Both the position numbers and the translations under genes were made by a program. The notes below the pieces were generated by a model. It was not told where the DNA came from and ran no database searches. It worked only from the letters and a program-made list of their open reading frames with translations. A stretch of 64,000 nt of DNA from CADEER01 sp965216585. Lineage in GTDB: Bacteria; Desulfobacterota; Binatia; HRBIN30; CADEER01. Each line of letters opens with the position of its first letter. Position 1 is the first letter of the stretch. Of the stretch, positions 53,958-63,104 are shown piece by piece. The stretch is taken from the NCBI GenBank assembly GCA_965216585.1, contig CBDCGC010000003.1, forward strand, positions 682,001-746,000, written 5' to 3'.

Positions 53958-56900
53958 TCACGGAATCGATCGCAAGAACTCCAAGCTCTCGATCCCTCGC
54001 CGCGTTTTGCGCACCGTGCGCTGTTCTTCGTACGGACCGCAGACGACGCGGTAGTCGCACCACTCACAGGCGCCACGCGCCGGTGCTGCCGGCAGGAAGG
54101 GAGTCTCAAGCGCCTCGCCGACGACGCGCGCGACTTGCGCTGCTGCCTGCCGCGCGTTGGCGTCGAGATCCATGGTGCGTTCGTCAAACGAACCCGCCGA
54201 CGTACAGTAGGACAAGCGACCGCCGGCGACGGGCGTCCCCGGGTAGAGTTTTTCCAGGGCCAGTGCGTAGAGCACGGGCTGCAGCGTGCTGCCCCCGTCG
54301 ACCACCCCGCCCGCGGGCATGCGTACCTTGCCGGTCTTGTGATCCGTGGCCCGTAGCGTGCCGTCGTCGCGACGTTCGACCAGGTCGATCGAGCCGCGCA
54401 GGCGAATACCGCAGTCGAGCGGAACCGCTTCGGTCACGGAGCCCTCGTCACGGCCGTCGCGCTCGGGCAGACCGAAGGCGAGCTCAAAGCGCCACGGAAC
54501 GTAGCCGCTGTCGTCGGTGCTCGAGCGGCGCAACCACTCGCGCAGGTCGGCGCGTATGGACTGCACCGAATCTTGCCAGACGCGCTCGATGCGCGGCAGC
54601 AACTCCTCGCGCAGCGCGGCCGCGCGAGCGTCGAGGCATTCGTCGAGAAGATCGTGCGCTCTCCCCAAGTTGTCCGGGCGCACCGGCAGCAGGTTCTCAT
54701 CGCGCAGGCGGCGGAACAAGTCGAACTGGCAATCGTGAACCAGCGAACCCCGGCGCAATGGATCGAGCTCGTCGACGAAGTCGGCAACTTCGCGAGGCGC
54801 CAGGCGGTGTACCGCGTAGAGGAGGAATTGGTACGGACAGGTCGCCAGCTTTTGCAGCGCAGTCGCCGAGTAGCTGCGCGCCGACAGGCTGTGAAACGCC
54901 ATCACCGAGCGCGCCGTTTCGGATGGGCGCAGCAAGCCGTCGGCCGGTGTCCAACCGGGCAACCAACGGCGGGCACGGAAACGCAAGGCGCGGCCCAGGT
55001 GCGGGTTGGCATTGAGTAGAAAGCGTGCCGTTCCCACCTTTTCGCGATCATCGCGCGACCGCAGACCGTCGAGCAAAGCGAGATCGTACTCAGCTTCGTC
55101 GATCGCTTCAGCGACGTCGAGCGGTGCCGGCCAGCCGATGCGCGTGTCGGTTTCGCGCTCCGCCCGCGCCGCGAGCTCGTCAAAGGTCGGCAGTGTGCCC
55201 TCCGCAGCGCGCATCGCCTCGAGTGCGTAAAAGGACGGCACGCGCGGCCGCCCCTGGGCGAGGTCGAGGCGCGGGTAGGAAAGGATGACCTGCCGCGACG
55301 CTGCAGCGACGGCGGTGCGCAAGGCCAGGCGTTCGTCACCGAGACGCTCGGCATTGGTCGGCAGGCGGCGGTCGGCCACCAGACGACGGCAATCGTCGAG
55401 GAGAATCGGATCCTCGGCGATCTTGCGCGGGAAGAGACGCTCGGCCATGCCGGGAACGAAGACGACATCGAAGACCAGACCGCGCAACTCGTCGATCGGT
55501 GCGACAAAGACGCGGCCATAGCGTGTGGTGGGGGCGGGCGGATACAACGAGAGCAATCGCCTCGCCAGGACCAGGCGTACTTCGGCCAGACCGACCGGCC
55601 CGATCGGTGCCATCGGCGCCAACTCGGCGAGCAACTCGAGCACCGCATCCGGGTACCGCAGCGCCGACGTCGCAAGCCAGCGCAGGCGATCCATCCATTC
55701 TCCCCACACCTCCTGCACCGACCAGCCATCCATCTGCTCGAGCAGCGGCAGGGCGAAGGCGCGCAGACCGTCGACGGCGGCGAGATCGTCTTCGAGCCAC
55801 GAACGCCCTGGATCGTCGTGCTCCGCCGCCGCCAGCCGAGCGCCGATTCTTCCCTCGACCGCATCGAGCCGCCGTCGCCAGCGATCCAAACCGCCGACGA
55901 CGGCGGCGTCCATCAACAACCTCTCCCACCGCGTCCCCAGCCGTCCGGAAGATTCCGTGAGGGGCTCCCCCTCCCGAGGAGCGACCGAAGCCGCATCCCC
56001 CGCCCCGGCTTCTCCGACATCCGGCACCATCCCCAACGACAGGTACTCGACAAAACGCCGCGCCGACAATCCTTCCGCCGCACAGTCGAGCAGCGCCACG
56101 AAAGCCCGACCGGCGACGTGCGGCCGCACGACACCACCGCTGAAGTAGGCGGGAATTCTCGCCCGGCCGAGCGCCTCCTCGAGGTGGTTGCGATACTCCT
56201 CCACCGAACGCAGGGCGATGGCCATGCGATCGAAGGGACAGCCCTGCTCGGCTAGCCGACACAAGCGGCGCGCGACCTCGACGCACTCGCGGGCCTCGCC
56301 CGGCGCCGAGAGGATGCGCACACTGTCATCGGCGGCGCCAGCTACTGCTTGCGCACCAAAGAGATGTGTCTGCATGCGCCCCAGAGCCGAGGCACCGGTG
56401 CCGTCGGCGACCTCCACGGCGACACCCAAAATCGGCGCCAACACCTGCTCAGTCGACGGATCACCCGCCGCCGCAGTGCACAACACCTCCGACGCCCGGG
56501 CGGCGATAGCACCGAGCATTTCGCCCTCACAGCGTGAGCTCGGCCGCACATCGAGCAGGAGCAGCGGCAGATCCAACCAAGGATGGGTCGATGTGGTGTC
56601 GCCAATCACCTCCGCCGCGGCCGAGAAAATGTCCGCCGCATCGGCGACCCGCGCTCGCTCGAGCTCACGCTCGTAGCGTTCGGCAATCGCGGCAAAGTCG
56701 CCAGCACCGGCGCGCACCTCGGCCGGCGACAGGCCGGCCAGGCGCACCTCCGACAGCGTCGCCGCCAGCGCCCGCACCAGACCGGGCCCACCGGCAACGC
56801 CGGCGTACACACCGAGCTCGCCGGCGCGCCGCATCTCATCGACGACACGGGCCACCAGTGCCTCAGCACCAACCCCGGTCAGCGGTACACAGTGCCGGCG

Positions 56901-57146
56901 CGCCAGGTGTGGCAGGGCAATCTCGCGCGCCAGGTGAGACGGTGTCGTGCACTGCCAGCCAAACGACGCGCCGAGCTCGGAACCGACCGCGCGCACCAGA
57001 TCGTCAGCCGCGTGGCGAGTCGCGCCGACGATCAGCACGCCGTTCCCGGCACCCACCTCCGCCAACCACCGGCGCGCCACCGCCAGCCGATCAGCGCTGG
57101 CGTGTGATGCAACCAACCTCAGCGAGCGCTCAGCCGACGGAGACAT
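53958..57146 (-). CDS. addB: AddB-type PD-(D/E)XK nuclease subunit with Fe-S cluster
   Basis: A 1062-residue protein. The N-terminal two thirds are a degenerate helicase fold (NGVLIVGATRHAADDLVRAV at the start lacks a good Walker A, as expected for AddB/RexB proteins). The C-terminal nuclease shows LRATDHKTGK and the Fe-S staple C-P-Y-Q-F (ATCPYQFLLYAV) with the distant CEWCDYRVVCGP (three cysteines), the 4Fe-4S arrangement of AddB. It is the first gene of the addB-addA operon. ATG 57146 is chosen; a GTG at 57152 is two codons upstream. Confidence 0.9.
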   Translation of the reverse strand: MSPSAERSLRLVASHASADRLAVARRWLAEVGAGNGVLIVGATRHAADDLVRAVGSELGASFGWQCTTPSHLAREIALPHLARRHCVPLTGVGAEALVARVVDEMRRAGELGVYAGVAGGPGLVRALAATLSEVRLAGLSPAEVRAGAGDFAAIAERYERELERARVADAADIFSAAAEVIGDTTSTHPWLDLPLLLLDVRPSSRCEGEMLGAIAARASEVLCTAAAGDPSTEQVLAPILGVAVEVADGTGASALGRMQTHLFGAQAVAGAADDSVRILSAPGEARECVEVARRLCRLAEQGCPFDRMAIALRSVEEYRNHLEEALGRARIPAYFSGGVVRPHVAGRAFVALLDCAAEGLSARRFVEYLSLGMVPDVGEAGAGDAASVAPREGEPLTESSGRLGTRWERLLMDAAVVGGLDRWRRRLDAVEGRIGARLAAAEHDDPGRSWLEDDLAAVDGLRAFALPLLEQMDGWSVQEVWGEWMDRLRWLATSALRYPDAVLELLAELAPMAPIGPVGLAEVRLVLARRLLSLYPPAPTTRYGRVFVAPIDELRGLVFDVVFVPGMAERLFPRKIAEDPILLDDCRRLVADRRLPTNAERLGDERLALRTAVAAASRQVILSYPRLDLAQGRPRVPSFYALEAMRAAEGTLPTFDELAARAERETDTRIGWPAPLDVAEAIDEAEYDLALLDGLRSRDDREKVGTARFLLNANPHLGRALRFRARRWLPGWTPADGLLRPSETARSVMAFHSLSARSYSATALQKLATCPYQFLLYAVHRLAPREVADFVDELDPLRRGSLVHDCQFDLFRRLRDENLLPVRPDNLGRAHDLLDECLDARAAALREELLPRIERVWQDSVQSIRADLREWLRRSSTDDSGYVPWRFELAFGLPERDGRDEGSVTEAVPLDCGIRLRGSIDLVERRDDGTLRATDHKTGKVRMPAGGVVDGGSTLQPVLYALALEKLYPGTPVAGGRLSYCTSAGSFDERTMDLDANARQAAAQVARVVGEALETPFLPAAPARGACEWCDYRVVCGPYEEQRTVRKTRRGIESLEFLRSIP

Positions 57147-57270
57147 GCCCACTAGTCAGAGCATTCGCGCGGAAAATGCAAACCCACCGCCCGCGACAAG
57201 AGCCCGACCGTCCATTTGTTTTCTCTCGTTCATTCACGCTACCCTGGCGCGGATCGAGGAGGGATACGCC

Positions 57271-58344
57271 ATGACCATGCCCGCCGCGCAATTCGCCGAT
57301 ACGGCGCCGATCGTCGCCGACCAAACGAGCGATTCGCTACCGCTCTTCGTTCAACCGGCCCATTCCACCTCCGTGTCCGATGTCTGCACCTGGTTGCGCA
57401 ACAACGAGGAGTGGGTGCAGAGCAAGCTGGCGCGCAACGGCGCACTCTTCTTTCGCGGTTTCGACGTCGGCGGCGCCGACGATTTCGAAGCGATTGCGCG
57501 TTCGATCGACGACGAGCTGCAAAACGACTACCTCGGCACGTCGCCGCGCGATGGACTCACCGACTACGTCTTCTCGGCCAGCGAGCTGCCGGGCTTCTAC
57601 CCCATCCCCCAGCACTGTGAAATGTCGTTCGTCGCCAAACCGCCGCGCCGGGTGTTCTTCTGCTGCCTGGAAGAACCCGCTGCCGGCAGCGGCGAAACGC
57701 CGCTCGTCGACTTTCGCCAGGTCTATTGCGACCTCGATCCCGCCGTGCGCCAGCGTTTCGAAGAAGGCGGAGTGCGCATCGTGCGCAACTACAGCGCGCC
57801 CGGAAAGACCGGCAAGCGCGACCTGTGGCAACTCAAGGGCTGGGACGAGATGTTCCTCACCACCGATCGCGACGCCGTCGAAGAGCGCTGCCGCGCCGAA
57901 GGCTTCGAACCCATCTGGGGTGATGGTGGCGAGCTGCGCCTGGTCAGTACCCACCCTGTCAGCCGCGAGCACCCGGTGACCGGTGAACGCGTCTGGCACA
58001 ACCACACCCAGGTTTTTCACCTGTCCGCCGCCGCTGGCGAATACAAGCGCATCTACCAACTGCGCCCCTCGCTGCGCAACTGGGGACTGTGGCAATTCGC
58101 GCGTGCGATGATTGCATTCAAACGAGCGTCGGCGAAGAGCGATGAGCAGCCCATGCACTGCACGTACACCGACGGCAGCGAGATCCCCGATGCCGACATG
58201 GAGAACGTGCGCGACGCCATCTGGAAGAACCTGAAAATCATCCCCTGGCGCCGCGGCGATGTCGTCGCCATCGACAACCACTCGGTCGCCCACGGCCGTC
58301 TGCCCTACCGTGGCCCGCGCACAGTCGCCGTTTGCTGGGCTTGA
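57271..58344 (+). CDS. TauD/TfdA-like Fe(II)/2-oxoglutarate dioxygenase
   Basis: A 357-residue non-haem iron oxygenase. The facial triad is visible as H115-x-E117 (IPQHCEMSF, Glu in place of the usual Asp) and the distal His in NHSVAHGRLPYRGPR (H341), with the 2-oxoglutarate-binding Arg nearby (R350). GALFFRGFDVGGADDF near residues 60-75 is the typical N-terminal strand. The group includes enzymes for taurine, phenoxy acids, clavaminate and gamma-butyrobetaine; the substrate is unknown. GGAGGG precedes ATG 57271. Divergent from addB with 124 bp between. Confidence 0.93.
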   Translation: MTMPAAQFADTAPIVADQTSDSLPLFVQPAHSTSVSDVCTWLRNNEEWVQSKLARNGALFFRGFDVGGADDFEAIARSIDDELQNDYLGTSPRDGLTDYVFSASELPGFYPIPQHCEMSFVAKPPRRVFFCCLEEPAAGSGETPLVDFRQVYCDLDPAVRQRFEEGGVRIVRNYSAPGKTGKRDLWQLKGWDEMFLTTDRDAVEERCRAEGFEPIWGDGGELRLVSTHPVSREHPVTGERVWHNHTQVFHLSAAAGEYKRIYQLRPSLRNWGLWQFARAMIAFKRASAKSDEQPMHCTYTDGSEIPDADMENVRDAIWKNLKIIPWRRGDVVAIDNHSVAHGRLPYRGPRTVAVCWA

Positions 58345-58357
58345 GCGCGATCCCCGA

Positions 58358-59227
58358 TCAGCCGCACTTGGCGATGACACCGTCAGCGAAGGCACGAATG
58401 GCGTCGAGCTTTTCCTGCAGCGGCTGATCCGGACCGCGGTAGGCGTCGCGGAAGCCGACGATCACATCGGTCACACCCATGTCTTCCAGCTTCTTGATCC
58501 CATCCAGGCTGTAACCGAGCATCGAAATGACGTGCACTTCGAACGCCTGCCCCTCGCGGCCGTAGTCCTTGCGCAACACGTGTAGCTTCTCGATCATGGC
58601 GGCAAGCTCGTTCTCATCGCCACCGGCGTGCATCCAACCATCGCCCAAACGGGCGGCTCGCTCGAGGGCCGTCTGGGAGTGACCGCCGATGAGAATTGGC
58701 ACCGGCGATTTCGGCACGGGGCAGATCTTGATGCTGGGGATGTCGTAGTACCTACCGTGGTGCTCGTGGTACTCGCCGCTGAGCAGACCGCGGAGGATCG
58801 AAATCATGTCGTCCATGCGCCGGCCGCGCCCCTTCCAGCGCTCGCCGCAGACCGCAAAGTCCTCCGGCCACGGACTCAGGCCAACCCCGAAGCCGAAGCG
58901 TTCGCCCGTCAGCACAGCCACCGAAGCCACCGACTTGGCGACCAACACCGGCTGGCGGATCGGCAACTTGACGACGAAGGTCGTGAAACGCAGTGTTTCC
59001 GTCACCGCCCCCATCGCTGGAATGAGTGAGAACGGTTCGATGAACGGCTTGCCGTCGAGGAACTCGCGGTTTCCATCCGGCGTGTACGGATACTTCGAAT
59101 CGGAAACCTCCGGATAGCAAATGCTGTCGGGGACGATCATCGACGTCCAGCCGTGCTCGTCCGCCGCCCGCGCCATCGGCAAGTAGTGCGACGGATCACA
59201 CATCGATTCGGCGAATGAAAAACGCAT
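58358..59227 (-). CDS. Luciferase-like (LLM) class F420-dependent oxidoreductase
   Basis: A 289-residue TIM-barrel protein. MRFSFAESMCDPSHYLPMARAADEHGWTSMIVPDS, GERFGFGVGLSPWPEDF, RRMDDMISILRGLLSGEYHEHHGRYYDIP and PILIGGHSQTALERAARLGDGW are standard for the bacterial luciferase family, and the general pattern is closer to F420-using enzymes than to FMN monooxygenases. The start follows GAGGAGG exactly. Divergent from the MaoC gene. It presumably oxidises a hydrophobic or acyl substrate as part of the local catabolic set. Confidence 0.9.
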   Translation of the reverse strand: MRFSFAESMCDPSHYLPMARAADEHGWTSMIVPDSICYPEVSDSKYPYTPDGNREFLDGKPFIEPFSLIPAMGAVTETLRFTTFVVKLPIRQPVLVAKSVASVAVLTGERFGFGVGLSPWPEDFAVCGERWKGRGRRMDDMISILRGLLSGEYHEHHGRYYDIPSIKICPVPKSPVPILIGGHSQTALERAARLGDGWMHAGGDENELAAMIEKLHVLRKDYGREGQAFEVHVISMLGYSLDGIKKLEDMGVTDVIVGFRDAYRGPDQPLQEKLDAIRAFADGVIAKCG

Positions 59228-59343
59228 GGAAACCTCCTCGGCGGCGAGCAACGTCGCCATCGTGTTCGAGAGCAGTGGGTTTTTCTCAACGCGTGTTCTT
59301 CGCTATAGGAAGTTCTCGAGCCCACGAAAAGGAGAACTCTAGC

Positions 59344-59823
59344 ATGGCGAGCAACGCGGAAAAGGCCGTTGAGAAGATCCAAGCAATGGTTGGCAAAGAA
59401 GAAGGTGTCGGCGACTGGTTCGAGGTCACGCAAGCGCGCATCAACGCCTTTGCCGACAACACCGAGGACCACCAGTTCATCCACGTCGACCCGGAAAAGT
59501 GCGCCGAGCTGTCGCCGTACAAAGTCCCCATCGCGCACGGCTTCCTGACCCTCTCGATGCTCACCCACCTCGACGGCTCGATCAAAAAGGACATGAGCAT
59601 GTTTGAAGGCATCATGATGGGCGTGAACTACGGCTTCGACAAGGTCCGCTTCATTTCGCCCGTTCCCGTCGGCTCGAAGATCCGCGCCCGCAGCGAGATC
59701 CTCTCGGCAACGCCGAAAGCCGGCAATACGGTTCAGCTCAAACGCAAGATGACAGTCGAGATCGAAGGTCAGGACAAGCCGGCTTGCGTCGCCGAGTGGT
59801 TGACCAACCTGGTCTACGGTTGA
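59344..59823 (+). CDS. MaoC-like acyl-CoA dehydratase/hydratase
   Basis: A 159-residue hot-dog fold protein. FADNTEDHQFIHVDPEKCAE contains the catalytic D-x4-H hydratase motif, followed by PIAHGFLTLSMLTHL and NYGFDKVRFISPVPVGSKIRARSEI. NodN/PaaZ-like MaoC proteins hydrate enoyl-CoA or dehydrate 3-hydroxyacyl-CoA. AGGAG precedes ATG 59344. It leads an apparent operon with two LLM oxidoreductases. Confidence 0.94.
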   Translation: MASNAEKAVEKIQAMVGKEEGVGDWFEVTQARINAFADNTEDHQFIHVDPEKCAELSPYKVPIAHGFLTLSMLTHLDGSIKKDMSMFEGIMMGVNYGFDKVRFISPVPVGSKIRARSEILSATPKAGNTVQLKRKMTVEIEGQDKPACVAEWLTNLVYG

Positions 59824-59863
59824 GAGACCACGGCCTCGCTGGCGCACGAGGCACTTCCGTCTC

Positions 59864-60850
59864 ATGTTTCTCATGCGTTTCGACATGCGGGCGCCGAGCT
59901 TCGGCGCCGCGGCCCCGGATCTCTACGCCGCAGCTCTCGACATGGCTGCCTGGGGCGAAGCCGAGGGCTGCCTGAGCATCGTCATCTCCGAGCACCACAC
60001 GTCTTCCGATGGTTACCTTCCATCTCCGCTGGTTCTCGCTTCGGCGATGGCAGCGCGAACGGCGACACTGCCCATCCAGGTCGCAGCCCTGCTGCTTCCC
60101 TTCTACGAGCCGGTGCGCCTGGCCGAAGACCTTGCGGTGCTCGATGTGCTCAGCCGCGGTCGCGTGTCCTACGTCATCGGCCTGGGCTATCGCGACGTGG
60201 AGTTTGCGATGTTCGGCGTCGACCGCAAGGGCCGTGGCAAACGCGCCGAAGAGGTAGTCGATTTTCTCCGAACCGCCTGGCGCGGGGAGGCGTTCGAGCA
60301 CCAAGGCAGACAGATCCACATCACACCGTCGCCGTACACACCGGGCGGACCGGCCCTGATGCTCGGCGGCAGCTCGGCCGCCGCAGCGCGCCGCGCGGCG
60401 CGCTGCGGTCTCGGTCTCTACGCGCAGGCGAGCGAGCTCGACCTCGAGACGATCTACCGCGACGAATGCACCGAGATGGGGCGCGAACCCGGCTTCTGCA
60501 TGGTGCCGCCACCGGGAATCGTGACCTCGGCCTTCGTCGCCGAAGACATCGACGCGGCCTGGCGCGAGTGGGGACCGCACCTCTTGCACGACGCGCAGAT
60601 GTACACGCGATGGTTGGGTAGAGGTAGCGCCGCGGTTACGTCCGCTGCTACGTCCGTAGACGAGCTACGCGAGGAACGCGGCGCCTACCGGATCTTCTCC
60701 GTAGACGAGGCGGTCGACTACGTGCGCACCAACGGAGTGCTGGTGACCCAGCCGTTGTGTGGCGGACTACCTCCGGAAATGGCGTGGCGGAGTCTGCGCT
60801 TGATCGCCGAGAGTGTCGTTCCGGCGGTGAACGCAACCGTTGAGCACTGA
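59864..60850 (+). CDS. LLM class flavin/F420-dependent oxidoreductase
   Basis: A 328-residue luciferase-family barrel: FLMRFDMRAPSFGAAAPDLY, VISEHHTSSDGYLPSPLVLAS (the EHH motif), LSRGRVSYVIGLGYRDVEF and ALMLGGSSAAAARRAARCGLG. The EHH pattern is typical of the subgroup that includes alkanal monooxygenase-like and F420 enzymes. It lies 40 bp after maoC and 3 bp before a second LLM gene. Substrate unknown. Confidence 0.91.
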   Translation: MFLMRFDMRAPSFGAAAPDLYAAALDMAAWGEAEGCLSIVISEHHTSSDGYLPSPLVLASAMAARTATLPIQVAALLLPFYEPVRLAEDLAVLDVLSRGRVSYVIGLGYRDVEFAMFGVDRKGRGKRAEEVVDFLRTAWRGEAFEHQGRQIHITPSPYTPGGPALMLGGSSAAAARRAARCGLGLYAQASELDLETIYRDECTEMGREPGFCMVPPPGIVTSAFVAEDIDAAWREWGPHLLHDAQMYTRWLGRGSAAVTSAATSVDELREERGAYRIFSVDEAVDYVRTNGVLVTQPLCGGLPPEMAWRSLRLIAESVVPAVNATVEH

Positions 60851-60853
60851 ACG

Positions 60854-61876
60854 GTGCAGGTTTACGCTTCCATCGAGGATCCGCGCCTTCCTTTGCGTGA
60901 CGTCGCCAGCTACGCCGCGCGCGTCGAGCGCTGCGGATTTTCCGGCCTTCTGGTACCGGAGTCGATCCACGATTCCTTCATGACGGCGCTGCTGGCCCTC
61001 GAGCACACCCGCGAGCTGCGCGTGCTCACCAGCGTCACCCTGGCCTTCCCCCGCTCGCCGATGATCGTCGCCTATGCCGCCTGGGATCTGCAGGCGATGT
61101 CGTCGGGACGCTTCGACCTCGGTTTGGGTTCGCAGGTCAAAGGCAACATCACCGGCCGCTTCAGCACCCCCTGGAGTGCGCCGGTGCCGCGTATGCGCGA
61201 CTACATCGCCAGCCTGCGCGCCATCTGGAACGCCTGGCAGAGCGGCGACAAGCTCGACTTCGTTTCGCCCAACTACACCTTCACCAAGATGCAGCCCTTC
61301 TTCGCCTCCGATCCACTCGACACCGATCCGCCTCGCATCATCCTCGGTGGCGTCAACCGCAATATGACACGCCTCGCCGGCGAGGCTGCCGACGGCTTCA
61401 TGACGCATCCGACGAACACCAATCCGCTCTACTTGCGCGAGGTCGTCAATCCGAACCTCAGCGCGGGCGCACAGCGTACCAAGCGCACACTCGGCGACCT
61501 GGAGCGCATCGGTTCGACCTTCATCGCCACCGGCTTTGACGGGGGGGCGGTTGCGGCCGAACGCGAACGCCTCCGCGAATACCTGAGCTTCGTGTTCTCC
61601 ACGCCCCAGTACTGGCCCACCCTCTCCCTCCTCGGCCACGATGGAGTCGGAGAGAACCTCCTCGCACTAACCCGTGAGGGGCGATGGTCCGAGATGAAGG
61701 CGGCCATCCCCGACGACCTCTTCGACCAGATCGTCGCCTCCGGCACCTACGAAGAAATCGCTTCAATCGTACGCGATTGGTACGCCGGCCAACTCGACGC
61801 CATCACCCTGCGCATGCCGGCGGATCCAGCACACGACGAGGCGTTCGCGGCAGTTGTCAACACACTACGCACATAG
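60854..61876 (+). CDS. LLM class F420-dependent oxidoreductase
   Basis: A 340-residue luciferase-like barrel starting from GTG: DVASYAARVERCGFSGLLVPES, RELRVLTSVTLAFPRSPM, AAWDLQAMSSGRFDLGLGSQVKGNI, PRIILGGVNRNMTRLAGEAADGFMTHP. VAYAAWDLQAMSSGRFDLGLG with a Ser-Ser-Gly-Arg turn is common among Actinobacterial and Binatota-type F420 enzymes. It sits 3 bp after its neighbour, so the two may be expressed together but have different substrates. It is convergent with the thiolase gene, 28 bp away. Confidence 0.92.
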   Translation: MQVYASIEDPRLPLRDVASYAARVERCGFSGLLVPESIHDSFMTALLALEHTRELRVLTSVTLAFPRSPMIVAYAAWDLQAMSSGRFDLGLGSQVKGNITGRFSTPWSAPVPRMRDYIASLRAIWNAWQSGDKLDFVSPNYTFTKMQPFFASDPLDTDPPRIILGGVNRNMTRLAGEAADGFMTHPTNTNPLYLREVVNPNLSAGAQRTKRTLGDLERIGSTFIATGFDGGAVAAERERLREYLSFVFSTPQYWPTLSLLGHDGVGENLLALTREGRWSEMKAAIPDDLFDQIVASGTYEEIASIVRDWYAGQLDAITLRMPADPAHDEAFAAVVNTLRT

Positions 61877-61904
61877 CGAACGCCACGACAGACGAGCGAT
61901 CAAG

Positions 61905-63080
61905 CTACACCCGTTCCAACACCGCGCCGGTTCCGAGGGCGGAGCCGCAGCACATGCTGATGAAGGCGGTGTTCTTGCCGGTTCGCTCGAGCTCGTGCAG
62001 AGCCGTTACGATCAAGCGCGAGCCGGTGCAACCGACCGGGTGGCCGAGCGCAATGGCACCTCCGTTGACGTCCACCTTTTCGATGTCGGCGTCAAACTCC
62101 CTCACCCAGGACAAGACGATCGACGCAAACGCCTCATTGATCTCGTACAGATCGATCTCGTCGAGCTTCAGGCCGTGCTTGTCAATCATCCGCTTCGTCG
62201 CATCGACCGGGCCGCTGAGCAGCAGGTCGGGGTCCGAACCAACCAGGGCGCTGTGGCGCAAGCGGGCGCGCGGCTTCAGGCCGAGCTCCTTGGCCTTGTC
62301 CTCCGACATCCACAGCACGGCAGCAGCGCCGTCGGAGATCTGCGACGAGTTACCCGCCGTGTGCATCTGTCCTTCTTGAACCGGTGGCAGGGCAGCCAGT
62401 CCGTCAAGGGTGCTGGGACGAATCCCCTGGTCGGCATCGACGGTACGGGTTTCACCCGTCGGCGCGCCATCTTCTCCCAGCACCGGCGCCTCGATCGGGA
62501 GGATCTCCCTTTTGAAGTACCCCTCCTGGTGAGCGCGCATCGCGTTGTCCTGTGACCGCAGCGCAAAGCCGTCGCAGTCCTCGCGGGTGATTCCGTAGTT
62601 CTTGCCGATCCTCTCGGCAGCATCGAATTGATTGAGCGGCATGTCCCAGGGCCATCCCTCGGGCTGGAAGAACCCGGGGCCGTTCTGCACGTTCTGCCCC
62701 AGTCCGACGTGACTCATCACCTCGACGCCACTGGCGATGCCGACGTCGATGGCCCCGGACTTGACCAGGGCTGCGACGAGATGGTTGGCCTGTTGACCCG
62801 ATCCGCATTGGGCATCGACCGTCGTCCCGGCGACGCCCCAATCGGCGCCGCGCGTCAGCCAGGCGTTGCGCGCCAGGTTGTTCGACTGCTCGCCGGCCTG
62901 CGTCACGCACCCGCCGATGATCTGCTCGACCAGTGCCGGCTCGATGCCTGCCTTTTCGACGACGGCCGACTGCAGCTTGCCCAGCAGCGTCGCCGGGTGA
63001 AGGCCACTGAGGAAACCCTTGATCGGCTTGCCGCGGCCGATGGGCGAACGCAACGCTTCTACGATGACTGCTTCGGGCAT
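61905..63080 (-). CDS. Acetyl-CoA acetyltransferase (thiolase)
   Basis: A 391-residue thiolase. The nucleophile is C92 in DAQCGSGQQANH, the activating His is H347 in GHPVGCTG, and the second active-site Cys is C377 in MCCGSALGTG. VEALRSPIGRGKPIKG and NGGAIALGHPVG are usual. It cleaves 3-ketoacyl-CoA with CoA or condenses acetyl-CoA. The stop-to-start gap of 24 bp to the SCP2-type thiolase upstream on the same strand suggests one operon. ATG 63080 is preceded by AAGAAG. Confidence 0.95.
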   Translation of the reverse strand: MPEAVIVEALRSPIGRGKPIKGFLSGLHPATLLGKLQSAVVEKAGIEPALVEQIIGGCVTQAGEQSNNLARNAWLTRGADWGVAGTTVDAQCGSGQQANHLVAALVKSGAIDVGIASGVEVMSHVGLGQNVQNGPGFFQPEGWPWDMPLNQFDAAERIGKNYGITREDCDGFALRSQDNAMRAHQEGYFKREILPIEAPVLGEDGAPTGETRTVDADQGIRPSTLDGLAALPPVQEGQMHTAGNSSQISDGAAAVLWMSEDKAKELGLKPRARLRHSALVGSDPDLLLSGPVDATKRMIDKHGLKLDEIDLYEINEAFASIVLSWVREFDADIEKVDVNGGAIALGHPVGCTGSRLIVTALHELERTGKNTAFISMCCGSALGTGAVLERV

Positions 63081-63104
63081 CTTCTTCTCCTTCGATCGCT
63101 AGCC

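Noticed and set aside
51521..55015. 1164-codon plus-strand frame
   Set aside because: Antisense to addA and the 3' part of addB, both with full motif sets.
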